Positions 16,413-25,609 are shown, counted from the first letter of the stretch. The stretch is DNA of 64,000 nucleotides from Sphaerobacter thermophilus DSM 20745 (GCF_000024985.1 NC_013523.1:1736001-1800000), one strand, 5' to 3'. Made by a program: numbers and translations. The notes: a model not told the origin generated them from the sequence alone.

Positions 16413-19160
16413 ATGAAGTCTGCGCACGATCCTGCAGGGCGAACGATCATGCTTGTGGACGGCCACGGTCTGGCCTACCGGGCCTTCCACGCCCTGCCCG
16501 ACACGCTGGCTACAGCATCCGGTGAGCCGACCAACGCGGTCTTCGGCTTCACCTCGATGCTGCTCGATGCCCTGCGCTCCTATCACCCCGACTACGTCGT
16601 GGTGAGCTTCGACGTCGGGCGAACCTTCCGCCACGACAGGTACGAAGCGTACAAGGCGCACCGCGCCCCGATGCCCGACGATCTGCGGCGGCAGATGGAG
16701 CGGATCCACGAGGTCCTCGCCGCGCTCAATATCCCGGTCTTCACCCGCGAGGGCTACGAGGCAGACGACGTGATCGCCACCCTGGCGAGGCTCGCTGCCG
16801 AGCGGCACATGTCGGTGCTGGTGGTGACCGGCGACAGCGATCTCCTCCAGTTGGCCGACGGCGCGGTCCGCATCATCCTGCCAGGCCGGCAGCGCTTCGG
16901 AGACTACCGCGTCTTTGACCGCGAGGCCGTCATCGAGCGCTACGGCTTCCCGCCGGAGCGCATCCCCGAGTACAAGGCCCTCGTCGGCGACACGTCGGAC
17001 AACATCCCCGGCGTCCCCGGCATCGGCGCCAAGACCGCGACGGCCCTGGTCCAGGCCTACGACAGCCTGGAGGCGATGCGCGAGCACATCGACGAGATCA
17101 AACCGCCCCGCGCCCGCGCGTCGCTGGCCGAGCACTTCGAGCAGGCCCTCCACGGCCGTGAGCTCGCCACCGTCGTCCGCGATATCGACCTCGAACTGGA
17201 CCTCGACACCTGCGTCCTCGGTGACTACGACCGCGACCGGGTCCTGGAGGTCTTCCGCGAGCTTGAGTTTCGCACGCTGGTCAACCGGCTACCCGAGCCG
17301 ACCCGACCGCAGGTGACGACGGCGCCGCCGGCGCCACCCGCCGAGCGCACCATCGTCCGCTTCGACAACCAGCTCGGCGACCTGCTTGAGGAGCTCCGGA
17401 GCGCCCCGGCCATCGCGCTCGATGTTGAGACGACCTCGACCGACCCCATGACCGCACGGCTGGTCGGTATCGCTCTGGCGACCAGCGGGCAGCGCAGCTT
17501 CTACGTGCCGGTCAACCACGCGAACGACGACGAGCAGCTCGACGCGGACGAGGTGCGAGAGGCGCTATCGCCGCTCCTGGCCGATCCCAACACTGTCGTC
17601 TACGCCCACCACGGCAAGTACGATGCGCTCGTGCTGGAGCGGGCCGGTTACCCGCGCCCACGCATCGCCTTCGACACCATGATCGCCGCCTACCTCTTGG
17701 GCGAGAACGCACTCGACCTCAAGTCGCTGGCCTTCAACCGGCTCGGCATGGAGATGACCGAGATCACGACGCTGATCGGCCGCGGCCGGAACCAGCTCAC
17801 CATGGACCTAACGGACGTGCAGGCAGCGGGCGACTACGCCTGCGCAGATGTCGAGGCGACCTACAGGCTGGTCGAGGTCCTCCAGCCCGACCTGGAAGCG
17901 CAGCAGCAGGAGCGCCTGTTCCGTGAGATCGAGATGCCGCTGATCGACGTCCTCATCGACATGGAGAAAGTCGGCATCGCTGTCGACGTTGACCTGCTGC
18001 GCGATCTCTCTCGCCAGCTCACCGGGCAGCTCGCCGAGCTGGAGCGGGAGATCTACGGCCTGGCCAAGCACGAGTTCAACATCAACTCCACCCGCCAGCT
18101 CGCGACTGTGCTCTTCGACGAGCTGGGGCTTCCGGCCGGCCGCCGCACCAAGACGGGCTACTCGGTCAGCCAGGAGGTGCTGGAGAATCTGCGCCACGCC
18201 CACCCCATCGTCGACTGCATCCTGGAGTACCGCCAACTGCTCAAGCTGAAGTCCACCTACGTGGACGCCCTGCCCGAACAGGTGAACCCGGAGACCGGCC
18301 GCATCCACACCTCGTTCAACCAGACCATCGCGGCCACCGGGCGGCTGAGTTCGACTGACCCGAACCTGCAGAACATCCCGGTTCGCACCGAGCTCGGCCG
18401 GTCGGTCCGGCGTGCGTTCATCGCCGACAACCGGCCGGGGTATCGCCCCTTCGACGAGGAGGCCGTGCTCCTGTCGGCCGACTACAGCCAGATCGAGCTG
18501 CGGCTTATGGCGCACCTGAGCGGCGACGAGCGACTCGTCCACGCCTTCCGCGAGGGGCAGGACATCCACGCTGCCACGGCGGCCGATGTCTTCGGCGTCC
18601 CGCTGGAGCAGGTTACCCCCGACATGCGGCGAGTGGCCAAGACGGTGAACTTCGGCATCATGTACGGCATGCAGGCCTACGGGCTGGCGCGCGACACCGG
18701 GATGAGCCGGCAGGATGCCCAGCGCTTCATCGACCGTTACATGGCGCGGCTGCCCGGCGTGCGCGCCTTCCTCGAGCGGACCAAGCGGCAGGCACTGCAG
18801 CAGGGCTACGTCACCAGTATGTTCGGCCGGCGACGCTACACCCCCGACATCGACTCTTCCAACGTGAATCGGCGCCTGGCCGCCGAGCGGATGGCGATCA
18901 ACATGCCGCTGCAAGGCTCCGCGGCCGACATCATGAAGATCGCCATGATCCGGGTGCACGACGAGATGCGTCGCCGCGGCCTGCGCAGCCGCATGCTCCT
19001 GCAGGTGCACGACGAGTTGCTCTTCGAAGTTCCACGCTCCGAGCTCCGGACCATGGCCGACCTGGCAGTCGATGTGATGGAGAAGGTCGTCACGCTCAAC
19101 GTGCCGCTGGTGGTCGAGGTCGCTGCCGGCGCGAACTGGGACGAGCTAGAGCCGCTCTAA
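16413..19160 (+). CDS. polA: DNA polymerase I
   Basis: The 915-residue repair and replication polymerase has three domains. The N-terminal 5'-3' nuclease (about 1-300) carries the YEADDVIATLA, VTGDSDLLQL and GDTSDNIPGVPGIG metal-site motifs. The 3'-5' proofreading domain appears active: Asp337-Glu339, Asp404, and Tyr475 with Asp479; the Asn usually four residues before Asp404 is His400. The polymerase domain has motif A DYSQIELR (Asp690), the RRVAKTVNFGIMYG O-helix and motif C with Asp867 in QVHDELLF. The ATG at 16413 follows GGAGCGGGG. Length matches the full three-domain family. Confidence 0.97.
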   Translation: MKSAHDPAGRTIMLVDGHGLAYRAFHALPDTLATASGEPTNAVFGFTSMLLDALRSYHPDYVVVSFDVGRTFRHDRYEAYKAHRAPMPDDLRRQMERIHEVLAALNIPVFTREGYEADDVIATLARLAAERHMSVLVVTGDSDLLQLADGAVRIILPGRQRFGDYRVFDREAVIERYGFPPERIPEYKALVGDTSDNIPGVPGIGAKTATALVQAYDSLEAMREHIDEIKPPRARASLAEHFEQALHGRELATVVRDIDLELDLDTCVLGDYDRDRVLEVFRELEFRTLVNRLPEPTRPQVTTAPPAPPAERTIVRFDNQLGDLLEELRSAPAIALDVETTSTDPMTARLVGIALATSGQRSFYVPVNHANDDEQLDADEVREALSPLLADPNTVVYAHHGKYDALVLERAGYPRPRIAFDTMIAAYLLGENALDLKSLAFNRLGMEMTEITTLIGRGRNQLTMDLTDVQAAGDYACADVEATYRLVEVLQPDLEAQQQERLFREIEMPLIDVLIDMEKVGIAVDVDLLRDLSRQLTGQLAELEREIYGLAKHEFNINSTRQLATVLFDELGLPAGRRTKTGYSVSQEVLENLRHAHPIVDCILEYRQLLKLKSTYVDALPEQVNPETGRIHTSFNQTIAATGRLSSTDPNLQNIPVRTELGRSVRRAFIADNRPGYRPFDEEAVLLSADYSQIELRLMAHLSGDERLVHAFREGQDIHAATAADVFGVPLEQVTPDMRRVAKTVNFGIMYGMQAYGLARDTGMSRQDAQRFIDRYMARLPGVRAFLERTKRQALQQGYVTSMFGRRRYTPDIDSSNVNRRLAAERMAINMPLQGSAADIMKIAMIRVHDEMRRRGLRSRMLLQVHDELLFEVPRSELRTMADLAVDVMEKVVTLNVPLVVEVAAGANWDELEPL

Positions 19161-19181
19161 CTCAAACTTGGTGACACCATC

Positions 19182-19210
19182 TTGCTCTAGCATCGGATTA
19201 TGGATAGAAT
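19182..19210 (+). promoter_or_regulatory. Candidate promoter of the zinc-ribbon gene
   Basis: TTGCTC (19182-19187) and TAGAAT (19205-19210) are 17 bp apart in an unusually AT-rich stretch 45 bp before the start codon. Confidence 0.5.
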
Positions 19211-19254
19211 TACCGATAGTTTGCTCGTAGTAGGTCAGAGGAGGTCCGAGCGGG

Positions 19255-19506
19255 ATGCCGATCTATGAGTATGCATGTGGGACGTGTGGCCACACCTTCG
19301 AGCGCAAGCAGCGGTTCAGCGACGAGCCGGTGAGCGAGTGCCCGGAATGTGGAGCCCAGGTTCGTCGCGTCCTTCATCCCGCCGGGATCATCTTCAAGGG
19401 CTCAGGCTGGTACATTACTGACAGCCGGAAGTCGAACGGCTCGAGCAGCACCAGTGACAGTGAGAGCACATCGAGCGCGAAGGAGACGAGCGCAGCGGCT
19501 GATTAG
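19255..19506 (+). CDS. FmdB-family zinc-ribbon protein
   Basis: An 83-residue protein starting MPIYEYACGTCGHTFE, the hallmark of the FmdB putative regulator family. Two Cys pairs, CGTC and CPEC, about 20 residues apart would bind one zinc. The conserved FKGSGWYITDS stretch follows, then a low-complexity Ser/Thr/Glu tail. The family is widespread; a regulatory role was proposed from an amidase operon but the general function is unknown. The ATG has GAGGAGGTCC upstream and its own candidate promoter, and a hairpin follows about 90 bp later, so it is probably a single-gene unit. Confidence 0.88.
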   Translation: MPIYEYACGTCGHTFERKQRFSDEPVSECPECGAQVRRVLHPAGIIFKGSGWYITDSRKSNGSSSTSDSESTSSAKETSAAAD

Positions 19507-19593
19507 CAGCCCCGGCGCGACCGCTATGAGCAACGGCCACACCAACCCCTCGTATTCGTATCACAGCGTTCTTTGCTATTGCTCCTGTCGCTA

Positions 19594-19620
19594 GGGGGTA
19601 TCGGCGGAGCCGGTGCCCCC
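19594..19620 (+). terminator. Strong hairpin between the zinc-ribbon gene and cysS
   Basis: A 12-bp stem (19594-19605 with 19609-19620, two G-U pairs) with a GGA triloop. No T run follows. It probably ends the upstream transcript. I looked here for a T-box ahead of cysS and found none. Confidence 0.5.
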
Positions 19621-19804
19621 GTCGCGGCCTACCTCTTGCCTGCTGCTGTCCAACGACGCTGACCCGTCCAGGGTCGAGTCAGTCGGCATGCCGGCGCGTA
19701 CCCGCACGGGCACGCCACCGGGTGCGGCCCAGGACCGCAGGAGGCGACGGCTGTGATTCCGGCGCCCCGCCAGTTCGGCCGCGGCGCCGCAACAGGAGAC
19801 GAGC

Positions 19805-21211
19805 ATGACGCTGAGACTGACCGACACCCGCACCGGAGAGCAGCGCCCGTTCGAGCCGATCGAGCCGGGCGTGGTCCGCATGTATGTCTGCGGCCCCACC
19901 GTCTACGACGATGCGCACATCGGTCACGCGATGTCGGCGATCGTCTTCGACGTGCTCCGGCGCTACCTGGAGTACTCGGGCTACCGGGTCATCCACGCCC
20001 AGAACTTCACCGACGTCGACGACAAGATCATCCAGCGCGCGGCCACGCTCGGGATTGAACCCCGCGAGCTGGCCGAGCGCTTGATCGAGGACTGGCTGCG
20101 CGATACCGCCCGGCTGAACGTCAAGCCCGCTACGATCTACCCCCGCGCGACCCAGGAGATCGACACGATCATCGAGATGATCAAGGGGCTGATCGCGGAG
20201 GGGCACGCTTACGCCGTCGAGGGGGGCGACGTCTTCTTCCGCGTCGACTCCTTCCCGGGCTACGGCAAGCTGTCGCACCGCTCGCTCGACGAGATGATGG
20301 CCGGCGCGCGGATCGAGGTGGATCCCCGCAAGGAAAACCCCATGGACTTCGCGCTCTGGAAGGGTGCCAAACCGGGCGAGCCAGCCTGGGACAGTCCCTG
20401 GGGTCCGGGTCGCCCCGGATGGCACATCGAGTGCAGCGCGATGATCTACCGGCACCTGGGCGACCGGATCGACATCCATGGCGGCGGTGCCGATCTCATC
20501 TTCCCCCACCACGAGAATGAGATCGCCCAGTCCGAGGCATTCACCGACCAGGAGCCGCTGGCGCGCTTCTGGGTCCACAACGGCCTGCTGCAGCTCGGCG
20601 GCGAGAAGATGAGCAAGTCGCTGGGGAACCTCATCACCATCCGCGAGTTGCTGGAACGGGGCGACGGCGAGGCCTTCCGCTTCCTGGTCCTCAGCTCGCA
20701 CTACCGCAGCCCGCTCACCTTCAGCGATGAGGCCATGGACTCGGCCCGCCGCGGCCTGGCGCGCCTGCAGAGCGCCGTGCGCGGCTTCGACCCGGCCACC
20801 GCGCCGGCGACCGCACCGGATCACGCGCTCGCCCGCATAGCGGACGAGACCCGGGCTGAGTTCCGGGCGGCGATGGACGACGACCTCAACACGCCGGTGG
20901 CGCTGTCCCACCTGTTCGAGCTGGCACGCGCCATCAACCGCGAGCGCGACGCCGGTGCGCCTGCCGCCGCCGTGGCCTACGCCCAGAGCGTCCTCAAGGA
21001 GCTTGCCGGCGTCCTCGGGCTGACGCTGGAGACGACCACGCAGCGCACCGACGAGGCGATCGAGCCGTTCGTCGACCTGCTGCTGGAGGTCCGCGCCGAG
21101 CTGCGCAAGCAGCGGCTGTGGGATCTGGCCGACCGCATTCGGGTGCGGCTGGGTGAACTGGGCATCCGCGTCGAGGACACCGCCCAGGGCAGCACCTGGC
21201 GACGGGAGTGA
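19805..21211 (+). CDS. cysS: Cysteinyl-tRNA synthetase
   Basis: The 468-residue class I synthetase charges tRNA-Cys. HIGH is at residues 38-41 in YVCGPTVYDDAHIGH, and KMSKS at 268-272. Zinc ligands are the Cys of YVCGP, the Cys of WHIECSAM and the HHENE segment. The C-terminal DALR-like helical region binds the anticodon stem. Length is typical. GGAGACGAGC precedes the ATG. Its stop overlaps a GTG just before the rlmB start, so the pair is translationally coupled, a common cysS-rlmB arrangement. Confidence 0.97.
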   Translation: MTLRLTDTRTGEQRPFEPIEPGVVRMYVCGPTVYDDAHIGHAMSAIVFDVLRRYLEYSGYRVIHAQNFTDVDDKIIQRAATLGIEPRELAERLIEDWLRDTARLNVKPATIYPRATQEIDTIIEMIKGLIAEGHAYAVEGGDVFFRVDSFPGYGKLSHRSLDEMMAGARIEVDPRKENPMDFALWKGAKPGEPAWDSPWGPGRPGWHIECSAMIYRHLGDRIDIHGGGADLIFPHHENEIAQSEAFTDQEPLARFWVHNGLLQLGGEKMSKSLGNLITIRELLERGDGEAFRFLVLSSHYRSPLTFSDEAMDSARRGLARLQSAVRGFDPATAPATAPDHALARIADETRAEFRAAMDDDLNTPVALSHLFELARAINRERDAGAPAAAVAYAQSVLKELAGVLGLTLETTTQRTDEAIEPFVDLLLEVRAELRKQRLWDLADRIRVRLGELGIRVEDTAQGSTWRRE

Positions 21212-21213
21212 CC

Positions 21214-21972
21214 ATGCGCGAGCGACCGCGTGGGACCGAGCTGCTCTACGGCCGCAACGCCGTCATGGAGGCCCTGCGCGGTCGCCGCTCCCTCCGCCGC
21301 CTGTTCGTCGCCGAAGGTTCGGCCCGGCAGCCACGCGTCGCGGCGATCATCCAGGCGGCCGAAAAGCGCCGACTTCCGGTGAAGCACCTTCCACAGCGCG
21401 ACCTGGCGGAGATGCTGCCGGATGTCAACCACCAGGGCGTCGCCCTGGAGACCGGCCCCTACCCGTACGTCGGGTTCGACGACCTGCTCCGGCAGGCTGA
21501 GGGGCGTCCCATCCTCGCGCTCGACCACATCCAGGATCCGCAAAACCTCGCCACCCTGATGCGAACCGCCGAGGCTGTGGGCGTCGGCGGGTTGCTCCTG
21601 CCGGACCGGCGCGCGGCCGGGGTGACGCCGGCCGTGGTCAATGCCTCGGCCGGGGCAGTCGAGCACCTGCGCGTGGCGCTGGTTGCCAACCTCGGGCGCG
21701 CGCTGGAAGAGTGCCAGGAGGCTGGCTACTGGGTGGTCGCCCTGGAGGCCGGCCCCGAGGCCCAGACCCTCTTCACCGCTGACCTGCCCGAGCCGACCGT
21801 GCTCGTCGTCGGCTCCGAGGGGAAGGGCATGGCTCCCACCCTCCTGCGCCGCGCCGACGTCCAGGTGGCGCTCCCGATGCAGGGCAGAGTCGATTCCCTC
21901 AACGCCGCAGTGGCCGGCTCCATCGCTCTCTACGAGTTGCTGCGCCGCCGCCTGGCTGCCCAGGGCGACTGA
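21214..21972 (+). CDS. rlmB: 23S rRNA (guanosine-2'-O)-methyltransferase RlmB (SpoU/TrmH family)
   Basis: About 252 residues. An N-terminal substrate-binding domain opens with LLYGRNAVMEALRG. The SPOUT domain has motif 1 NLATLMRTAEAVG, motif 2 VLVVGSEGKGM and motif 3 LPMQGRVDSLNAAVAGSIALYE, which form the knotted SAM pocket. RlmB methylates G2251 in the 23S P-loop; other SpoU members modify tRNA, so the exact target is inferred from the N-terminal domain. I prefer the ATG at 21214 with GGGAG seven bases upstream over GTG 21208. It is coupled to cysS. Confidence 0.9.
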   Translation: MRERPRGTELLYGRNAVMEALRGRRSLRRLFVAEGSARQPRVAAIIQAAEKRRLPVKHLPQRDLAEMLPDVNHQGVALETGPYPYVGFDDLLRQAEGRPILALDHIQDPQNLATLMRTAEAVGVGGLLLPDRRAAGVTPAVVNASAGAVEHLRVALVANLGRALEECQEAGYWVVALEAGPEAQTLFTADLPEPTVLVVGSEGKGMAPTLLRRADVQVALPMQGRVDSLNAAVAGSIALYELLRRRLAAQGD

Positions 21973-22059
21973 ACTCCATCGCGGCCGGGCGTGGGAGGCG
22001 TTCCCGGTCCCTCGGCACGGGCAAGCGACCGTCAGAACCGCACGGATGCCGCGCCTACA

Positions 22060-22088
22060 TTGCAATCCGCCCCTACGCTCGGTATCAT
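22060..22088 (+). promoter_or_regulatory. Promoter of rplI
   Basis: TTGCAA (22060-22065) and TATCAT (22083-22088) are spaced by exactly 17 bp. The predicted start near 22095 lies just before the hairpin at 22104-22127. Confidence 0.65.
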
Positions 22089-22103
22089 AATGTTGGAGGG
22101 AGT

Positions 22104-22134
22104 GGTGTTCGTACACGTGCGAACACCTGTTTTT
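22104..22134 (+). terminator. Terminator-type hairpin in the rplI leader
   Basis: GGTGTTCG (22104-22111) pairs with CGAACACC (22120-22127) and a T-rich run TGTTTTT ends at 22134. It could end the cysS-rlmB transcript, or act as an attenuator because the rplI promoter lies only 16 bp upstream. Confidence 0.7.
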
Positions 22135-22135
22135 G

Positions 22136-22164
22136 GCGCCGGTTGTCCCGCTTGTGACCGGCGC
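22136..22164 (+). other. Second hairpin in the rplI leader
   Basis: GCGCCGGT (22136-22143) pairs perfectly with ACCGGCGC (22157-22164) directly after the first hairpin's T run. Together the two form a structured leader of about 140 bases before the L9 start. Confidence 0.5.
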
Positions 22165-22237
22165 GTCTTCGTTGACAGAGTGCCGTGCGGGTCGCGCCGC
22201 GCGCCGCACCGCGACGGCGACAGAGAGGCATCACAGC

Positions 22238-22789
22238 ATGAAGGTCATCCTCCTGCAGGATGTCCCCAAGTTGGGGAGTGCGGGGGCGATTGCAGACGTC
22301 TCCGAAGGGTATGCCCGCAACTATCTGATTCCGCAGGGTCTGGCCGAGATGGCGACCCCAGGCCGCGTCAAGGAAGCCGAGCAGCGTCTGGCCGCCGCGG
22401 CGCGGCGCCTCGAGCGCGAGGAGCGAGCCAAGCAGGCCCTGGCCGACCGCATCGAGGGCACGCGCATTCAGATGCTCGCTCGCGTCGGCGAGCAGGGGCG
22501 GCTCTACGGCTCCATCACCGCGCAGGACATCGCCGAGGTGCTCACCGCTAAGTTCGGTGAGGAGATCGACCGGCGCAAGGTTCTCCTCGAGGAGCCGATC
22601 CGCACCGTTGGGGAGCATCAAGTGACGGTGCACCTCGTCGGTCGCCTGCGGCCCACGGTGACGGTGGTCGTCGCTCCCGAGGGCGGCGAACCGGTTGCGG
22701 CCGGCGACGCCGAGGCGAGCGCTGCCGGCGAGGATGGCGCGGCGAGCGCCCAGGACGAGGCGGCTGGCGAGGAGTCGCCCGAGTCCTAG
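22238..22789 (+). CDS. rplI: 50S ribosomal protein L9
   Basis: The 183-residue protein opens with MKVILLQDVPKLGSAG, the RNA-binding N-domain of L9, followed by the KNYL-type segment (YARNYLIPQGLA), the long central helix rich in Arg and Glu, and the C-domain. The last 35 or so residues are an acidic, Ala/Glu-rich low-complexity extension beyond the usual length of about 150. I chose the ATG at 22238 because it matches the family start and has GAGAGG upstream. The leader has a promoter and two hairpins. dnaB follows 21 bp later, so the two are cotranscribed, as in many bacteria. Confidence 0.96.
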   Translation: MKVILLQDVPKLGSAGAIADVSEGYARNYLIPQGLAEMATPGRVKEAEQRLAAAARRLEREERAKQALADRIEGTRIQMLARVGEQGRLYGSITAQDIAEVLTAKFGEEIDRRKVLLEEPIRTVGEHQVTVHLVGRLRPTVTVVVAPEGGEPVAAGDAEASAAGEDGAASAQDEAAGEESPES

Positions 22790-22810
22790 GGTTGAGCGAG
22801 GAGCGAGGCG

Positions 22811-24154
22811 GTGGCCACGCAGGCGGTCGAGCGACTTCCGCCCCACAACCTGGAGGCAGAGCAATCAGTCCTGGGCAGCCTCCTGATCGACCGCGATGCG
22901 GTGATCAGGGTCGCCTCGTTCCTCAAGCCTGAAGACTTCTTCCGAAGCGCCCACGCGACGATCTTCCAGGCGATCGTCGACCTCTACAACCGCCGCGAGC
23001 CGCCCGACTTCGTCACCGTCGTCGACGAGTTGGAGCGGCGCGAGCGGCTTGAAGAGGTCGGTGGTGTCGCCTACATCACCGAACTCATGAACGCGGTGCC
23101 GACGGCCGTGCACGTCGAGTACTACGGCCGCATCGTTGAGCGCACCGCGACCCTGCGCCGGTTGATCGAGGCCGGGAGTGAGATCGTCCGCATCGGCTAC
23201 GACGAGTCGCTGGACATCGACGAGGCGCTGGAGCGGGCCGAGCAGGCCATTTTCGACGTCTCGCAGCGGCGCAGCACGCGCGACTTCACCCCGATCGCCG
23301 AGATCCTCGAGCACTACTTTGACAAGCTCGATGCCATCCAGCACCAGCGCGGCACCGTCGTCGGCGTGCCGACCGGCTTTGCCGATCTGGACAAGCTGAC
23401 CGGCGGGCTGCAGCGCTCGGATCTCATCATCCTCGCCGCGCGTCCGGCCGTCGGGAAGACCTCGTTCCAGCTCGGCATCGCGCACAACGCGGCCGTGCAG
23501 TACGGCAAGACGGTCGCCATCTTCAGCCTCGAGATGTCGGCTGAGCAGCTCGTCCAGCGCCTCCTCGCGATGGAGACCGGCGTCGACTCTCACCGGCTGC
23601 GCCTGGGGCTGATCAACGACGACGAGTGGGACCAGATCTCCCGCGCGTTCGGCCGGCTGGCGGAGGCCAAGATTTTTATCGACGACACGCCGAGCATCAA
23701 CATCATGGAGCTGCGCAGCAAGGCGCGCCGCCTCATGGCCGAGCACGGCGTCGACCTCATCATCGTCGACTACCTCCAGCTCGCCCAGGGCCGCCGGGCC
23801 GAGAACCGCGTCCAGGAGATCTCCGACATCTCTCGCAGCCTCAAGGGTCTGGCCCGCGAGCTGAACGTCCCGGTGCTGGCCCTCTCCCAGCTCTCGCGCG
23901 CCGTTGAGGCCCGCACCGACCACCGGCCGATGCTCTCGGACCTCCGCGAGAGTGGGTCGATCGAGCAGGATGCAGACATCGTCATGTTCATCTACCGCGA
24001 GGACGTGTACGACCCGGATACTGAGAAGAAGGGCATCGCGGAAATCATCGTCGCCAAGCACCGCAACGGGCCGACCGACACGATCTCGCTCCGCTTCTTC
24101 GATCGCACCGCGCGGTTCGCCGACCTCGAACTCTACCGTGAGCCGTCGTCGTAG
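22811..24154 (+). CDS. dnaB: Replicative DNA helicase DnaB
   Basis: The 447-residue hexameric helicase unwinds the fork 5'-3'. The N-terminal primase-interaction domain starts with [18 protein letters not shown]. The RecA-like domain has Walker [11 protein letters not shown] (Lys216), the [11 protein letters not shown] stretch, Walker [10 protein letters not shown], and the [17 protein letters not shown] and [12 protein letters not shown] motifs. No intein interrupts it. The start is GTG with a GCGAGGAGCGAGGC site. It follows rplI closely and is followed by DnaD-like and DnaC/DnaI-like genes, forming a helicase plus loader set. Confidence 0.97.
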   Translation: MATQAVERLPPHNLEAEQSVLGSLLIDRDAVIRVASFLKPEDFFRSAHATIFQAIVDLYNRREPPDFVTVVDELERRERLEEVGGVAYITELMNAVPTAVHVEYYGRIVERTATLRRLIEAGSEIVRIGYDESLDIDEALERAEQAIFDVSQRRSTRDFTPIAEILEHYFDKLDAIQHQRGTVVGVPTGFADLDKLTGGLQRSDLIILAARPAVGKTSFQLGIAHNAAVQYGKTVAIFSLEMSAEQLVQRLLAMETGVDSHRLRLGLINDDEWDQISRAFGRLAEAKIFIDDTPSINIMELRSKARRLMAEHGVDLIIVDYLQLAQGRRAENRVQEISDISRSLKGLARELNVPVLALSQLSRAVEARTDHRPMLSDLRESGSIEQDADIVMFIYREDVYDPDTEKKGIAEIIVAKHRNGPTDTISLRFFDRTARFADLELYREPSS

Positions 24155-24177
24155 CACGACGGGCTGGGAAGGCTCAG

Positions 24178-24912
24178 ATGCACCACGACGCCGGGAACGA
24201 CCCGGACGCCAGGATACCCGTCCCTCGCCAGTTCTTTGAGGAGCTGCTCCCGGCGATGCGCGACATCGCCGAGATCAAGGTGATGCTGACCCTCTATCGG
24301 CTCCTCGCCTCGCCGGACTGGCGTGACGGTGTCGTGCCCGAGAGCGCGCTCTACACAGACGAGCACCTGCTGGAGGGGTTGCGCCTGACCGGGGCGGCGC
24401 TCCTGCCGCTCGACGACATCCGCCGCGGCATCGAGCTCGCGGTCGCACGCGGCGCGCTGCTGCGCTTCCGGGTCGTTGGAGACGACGGCGGGGAAGCCTG
24501 GCTGATGCCGGCAACGCCGGAGAACCGCCTGCGGCTGGGCCTGTTCGAGCAGGGACTCGCGCCGCTGCCCCCTGCCGTCGGCGCCCGCGAGCCGTCTCTG
24601 CGGGTGGAGCGGGAGCGGCCCAACGTGTTCCGGCTCTACGAGCAGAACGTCGGGCTCGTGACCCCCATCATCGCGGACCAGTTGATCGAGGCGCTGGAGC
24701 TCTACCCGGAGCAGTGGATTGAAGACGCCATCCAGGAAGCGGTAAGCTACAATCGGCGACAATGGCGATACATCCAGCGGATCCTGGAGCGCTGGGCCAC
24801 CGAGGGGCGTGGCGATGAAGCGGATCGGCGATCTGGACGTCCTGCGACAGCTTTCGACCCGGAGAGGCACCTCCGCGGTAAACATGCCCCCATCTTCCGG
24901 CGACGACGATAG
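24178..24912 (+). CDS. DnaD-like replication initiation protein
   Basis: A 244-residue protein with an N-terminal winged-helix-like part (about 10-130) and a C-terminal DnaD/DnaB_2-type domain around residues 141-205, from VFRLYEQNVGLVTPII to the diagnostic YIQRILERW (the YxxxIxxxW motif). In Firmicutes DnaD helps remodel the origin and recruit the helicase loader. It starts 23 bp after dnaB, and its last 98 bp overlap the next gene in another frame. Family membership is good; its role as a primosome component is inferred from domain and context. Confidence 0.85.
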   Translation: MHHDAGNDPDARIPVPRQFFEELLPAMRDIAEIKVMLTLYRLLASPDWRDGVVPESALYTDEHLLEGLRLTGAALLPLDDIRRGIELAVARGALLRFRVVGDDGGEAWLMPATPENRLRLGLFEQGLAPLPPAVGAREPSLRVERERPNVFRLYEQNVGLVTPIIADQLIEALELYPEQWIEDAIQEAVSYNRRQWRYIQRILERWATEGRGDEADRRSGRPATAFDPERHLRGKHAPIFRRRR

Positions 24913-25609
24913 CTGCCCCATCTGCAAGGGGGCTGGCTTCCTGCGGGTCGACGCACCAGTGGGCAGTCCCAACTTCGGGCGGCTCATCCCCTGCGAGTGC
25001 AAGATCGCCGAACGTGAGGAGCGGCGGCATCGCGAGATCGCGGAGATGAGCAGCCTGGGCGCGTTCGAGGGGCAGACCTTCGAGACGTTCGATCCGGACG
25101 TGCCGGGCGTCCGTGAGGCCTACGAGGCGGCGCTCGCCTATGCCGAGAACCCGGATGGCTGGCTCTTCCTCCTCGGCGGCTACGGCTGCGGGAAGACCCA
25201 CCTGGCGGCTGCGGTGGCGCACTACGTCATCGCCCACCAGCGCATGCGCGCCCTCTTCCTGGTCGTGCCGGACCTGCTCGACCACCTGCGCGCTACTTTC
25301 GCTCCGGACCAGGGCGCAACCTATGATGCGCGCTTCAACGCTATCCGCACCATCGACCTCCTGGTTCTCGACGACCTCGGAACCGAGCACACGACCCCGT
25401 GGGCCCGCGAGAAGCTGTTCCAGATCATCAACTTCCGCTACAACGAGCGGCGCCCGACCATCATCACCTCCAACCGCAACTTCGACGAGCTCGATCCACG
25501 CGTCGCCTCCCGCCTGAGCGACCCGCGCATCTGCCACGCCGTGCTGATCCCCGCGGGCGACTACCGCGTGCGCCGCGCGAGCGCTCTCCGGCGCTTCCCC
25601 GGCCGGTAA
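24815..25609 (+). CDS. DnaC/DnaI-type helicase loader ATPase
   Basis: About 264 residues. An N-terminal zinc site CPIC (34-37) with CEC (60-62) resembles the DnaI helicase-binding domain. The AAA+ module has Walker A GGYGCGKTH (Lys127), Walker B LLVLDDLGTEH, the sensor ITSNRNFDEL and a box VII-like ASRLSDPRICH arginine region. It would load DnaB onto single-stranded DNA. I prefer the ATG at 24815, which has GAGGGG at proper spacing, over GTG 24809. It overlaps the 3' end of the DnaD-like gene. IstB transposition proteins are related, but no transposase is nearby. Confidence 0.9.
   Translation: MKRIGDLDVLRQLSTRRGTSAVNMPPSSGDDDSCPICKGAGFLRVDAPVGSPNFGRLIPCECKIAEREERRHREIAEMSSLGAFEGQTFETFDPDVPGVREAYEAALAYAENPDGWLFLLGGYGCGKTHLAAAVAHYVIAHQRMRALFLVVPDLLDHLRATFAPDQGATYDARFNAIRTIDLLVLDDLGTEHTTPWAREKLFQIINFRYNERRPTIITSNRNFDELDPRVASRLSDPRICHAVLIPAGDYRVRRASALRRFPGR

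Noticed and set aside
19507-19804. A T-box or other riboswitch ahead of cysS
   Set aside because: No GGTGG-ACCGCG-type motif or terminator/antiterminator pair is present; only a simple hairpin at 19594-19620.
24815-25609. IstB-type transposition helper
   Set aside because: No transposase or terminal inverted repeats flank it. The zinc site and its place after dnaB and the DnaD-like gene fit a helicase loader better.
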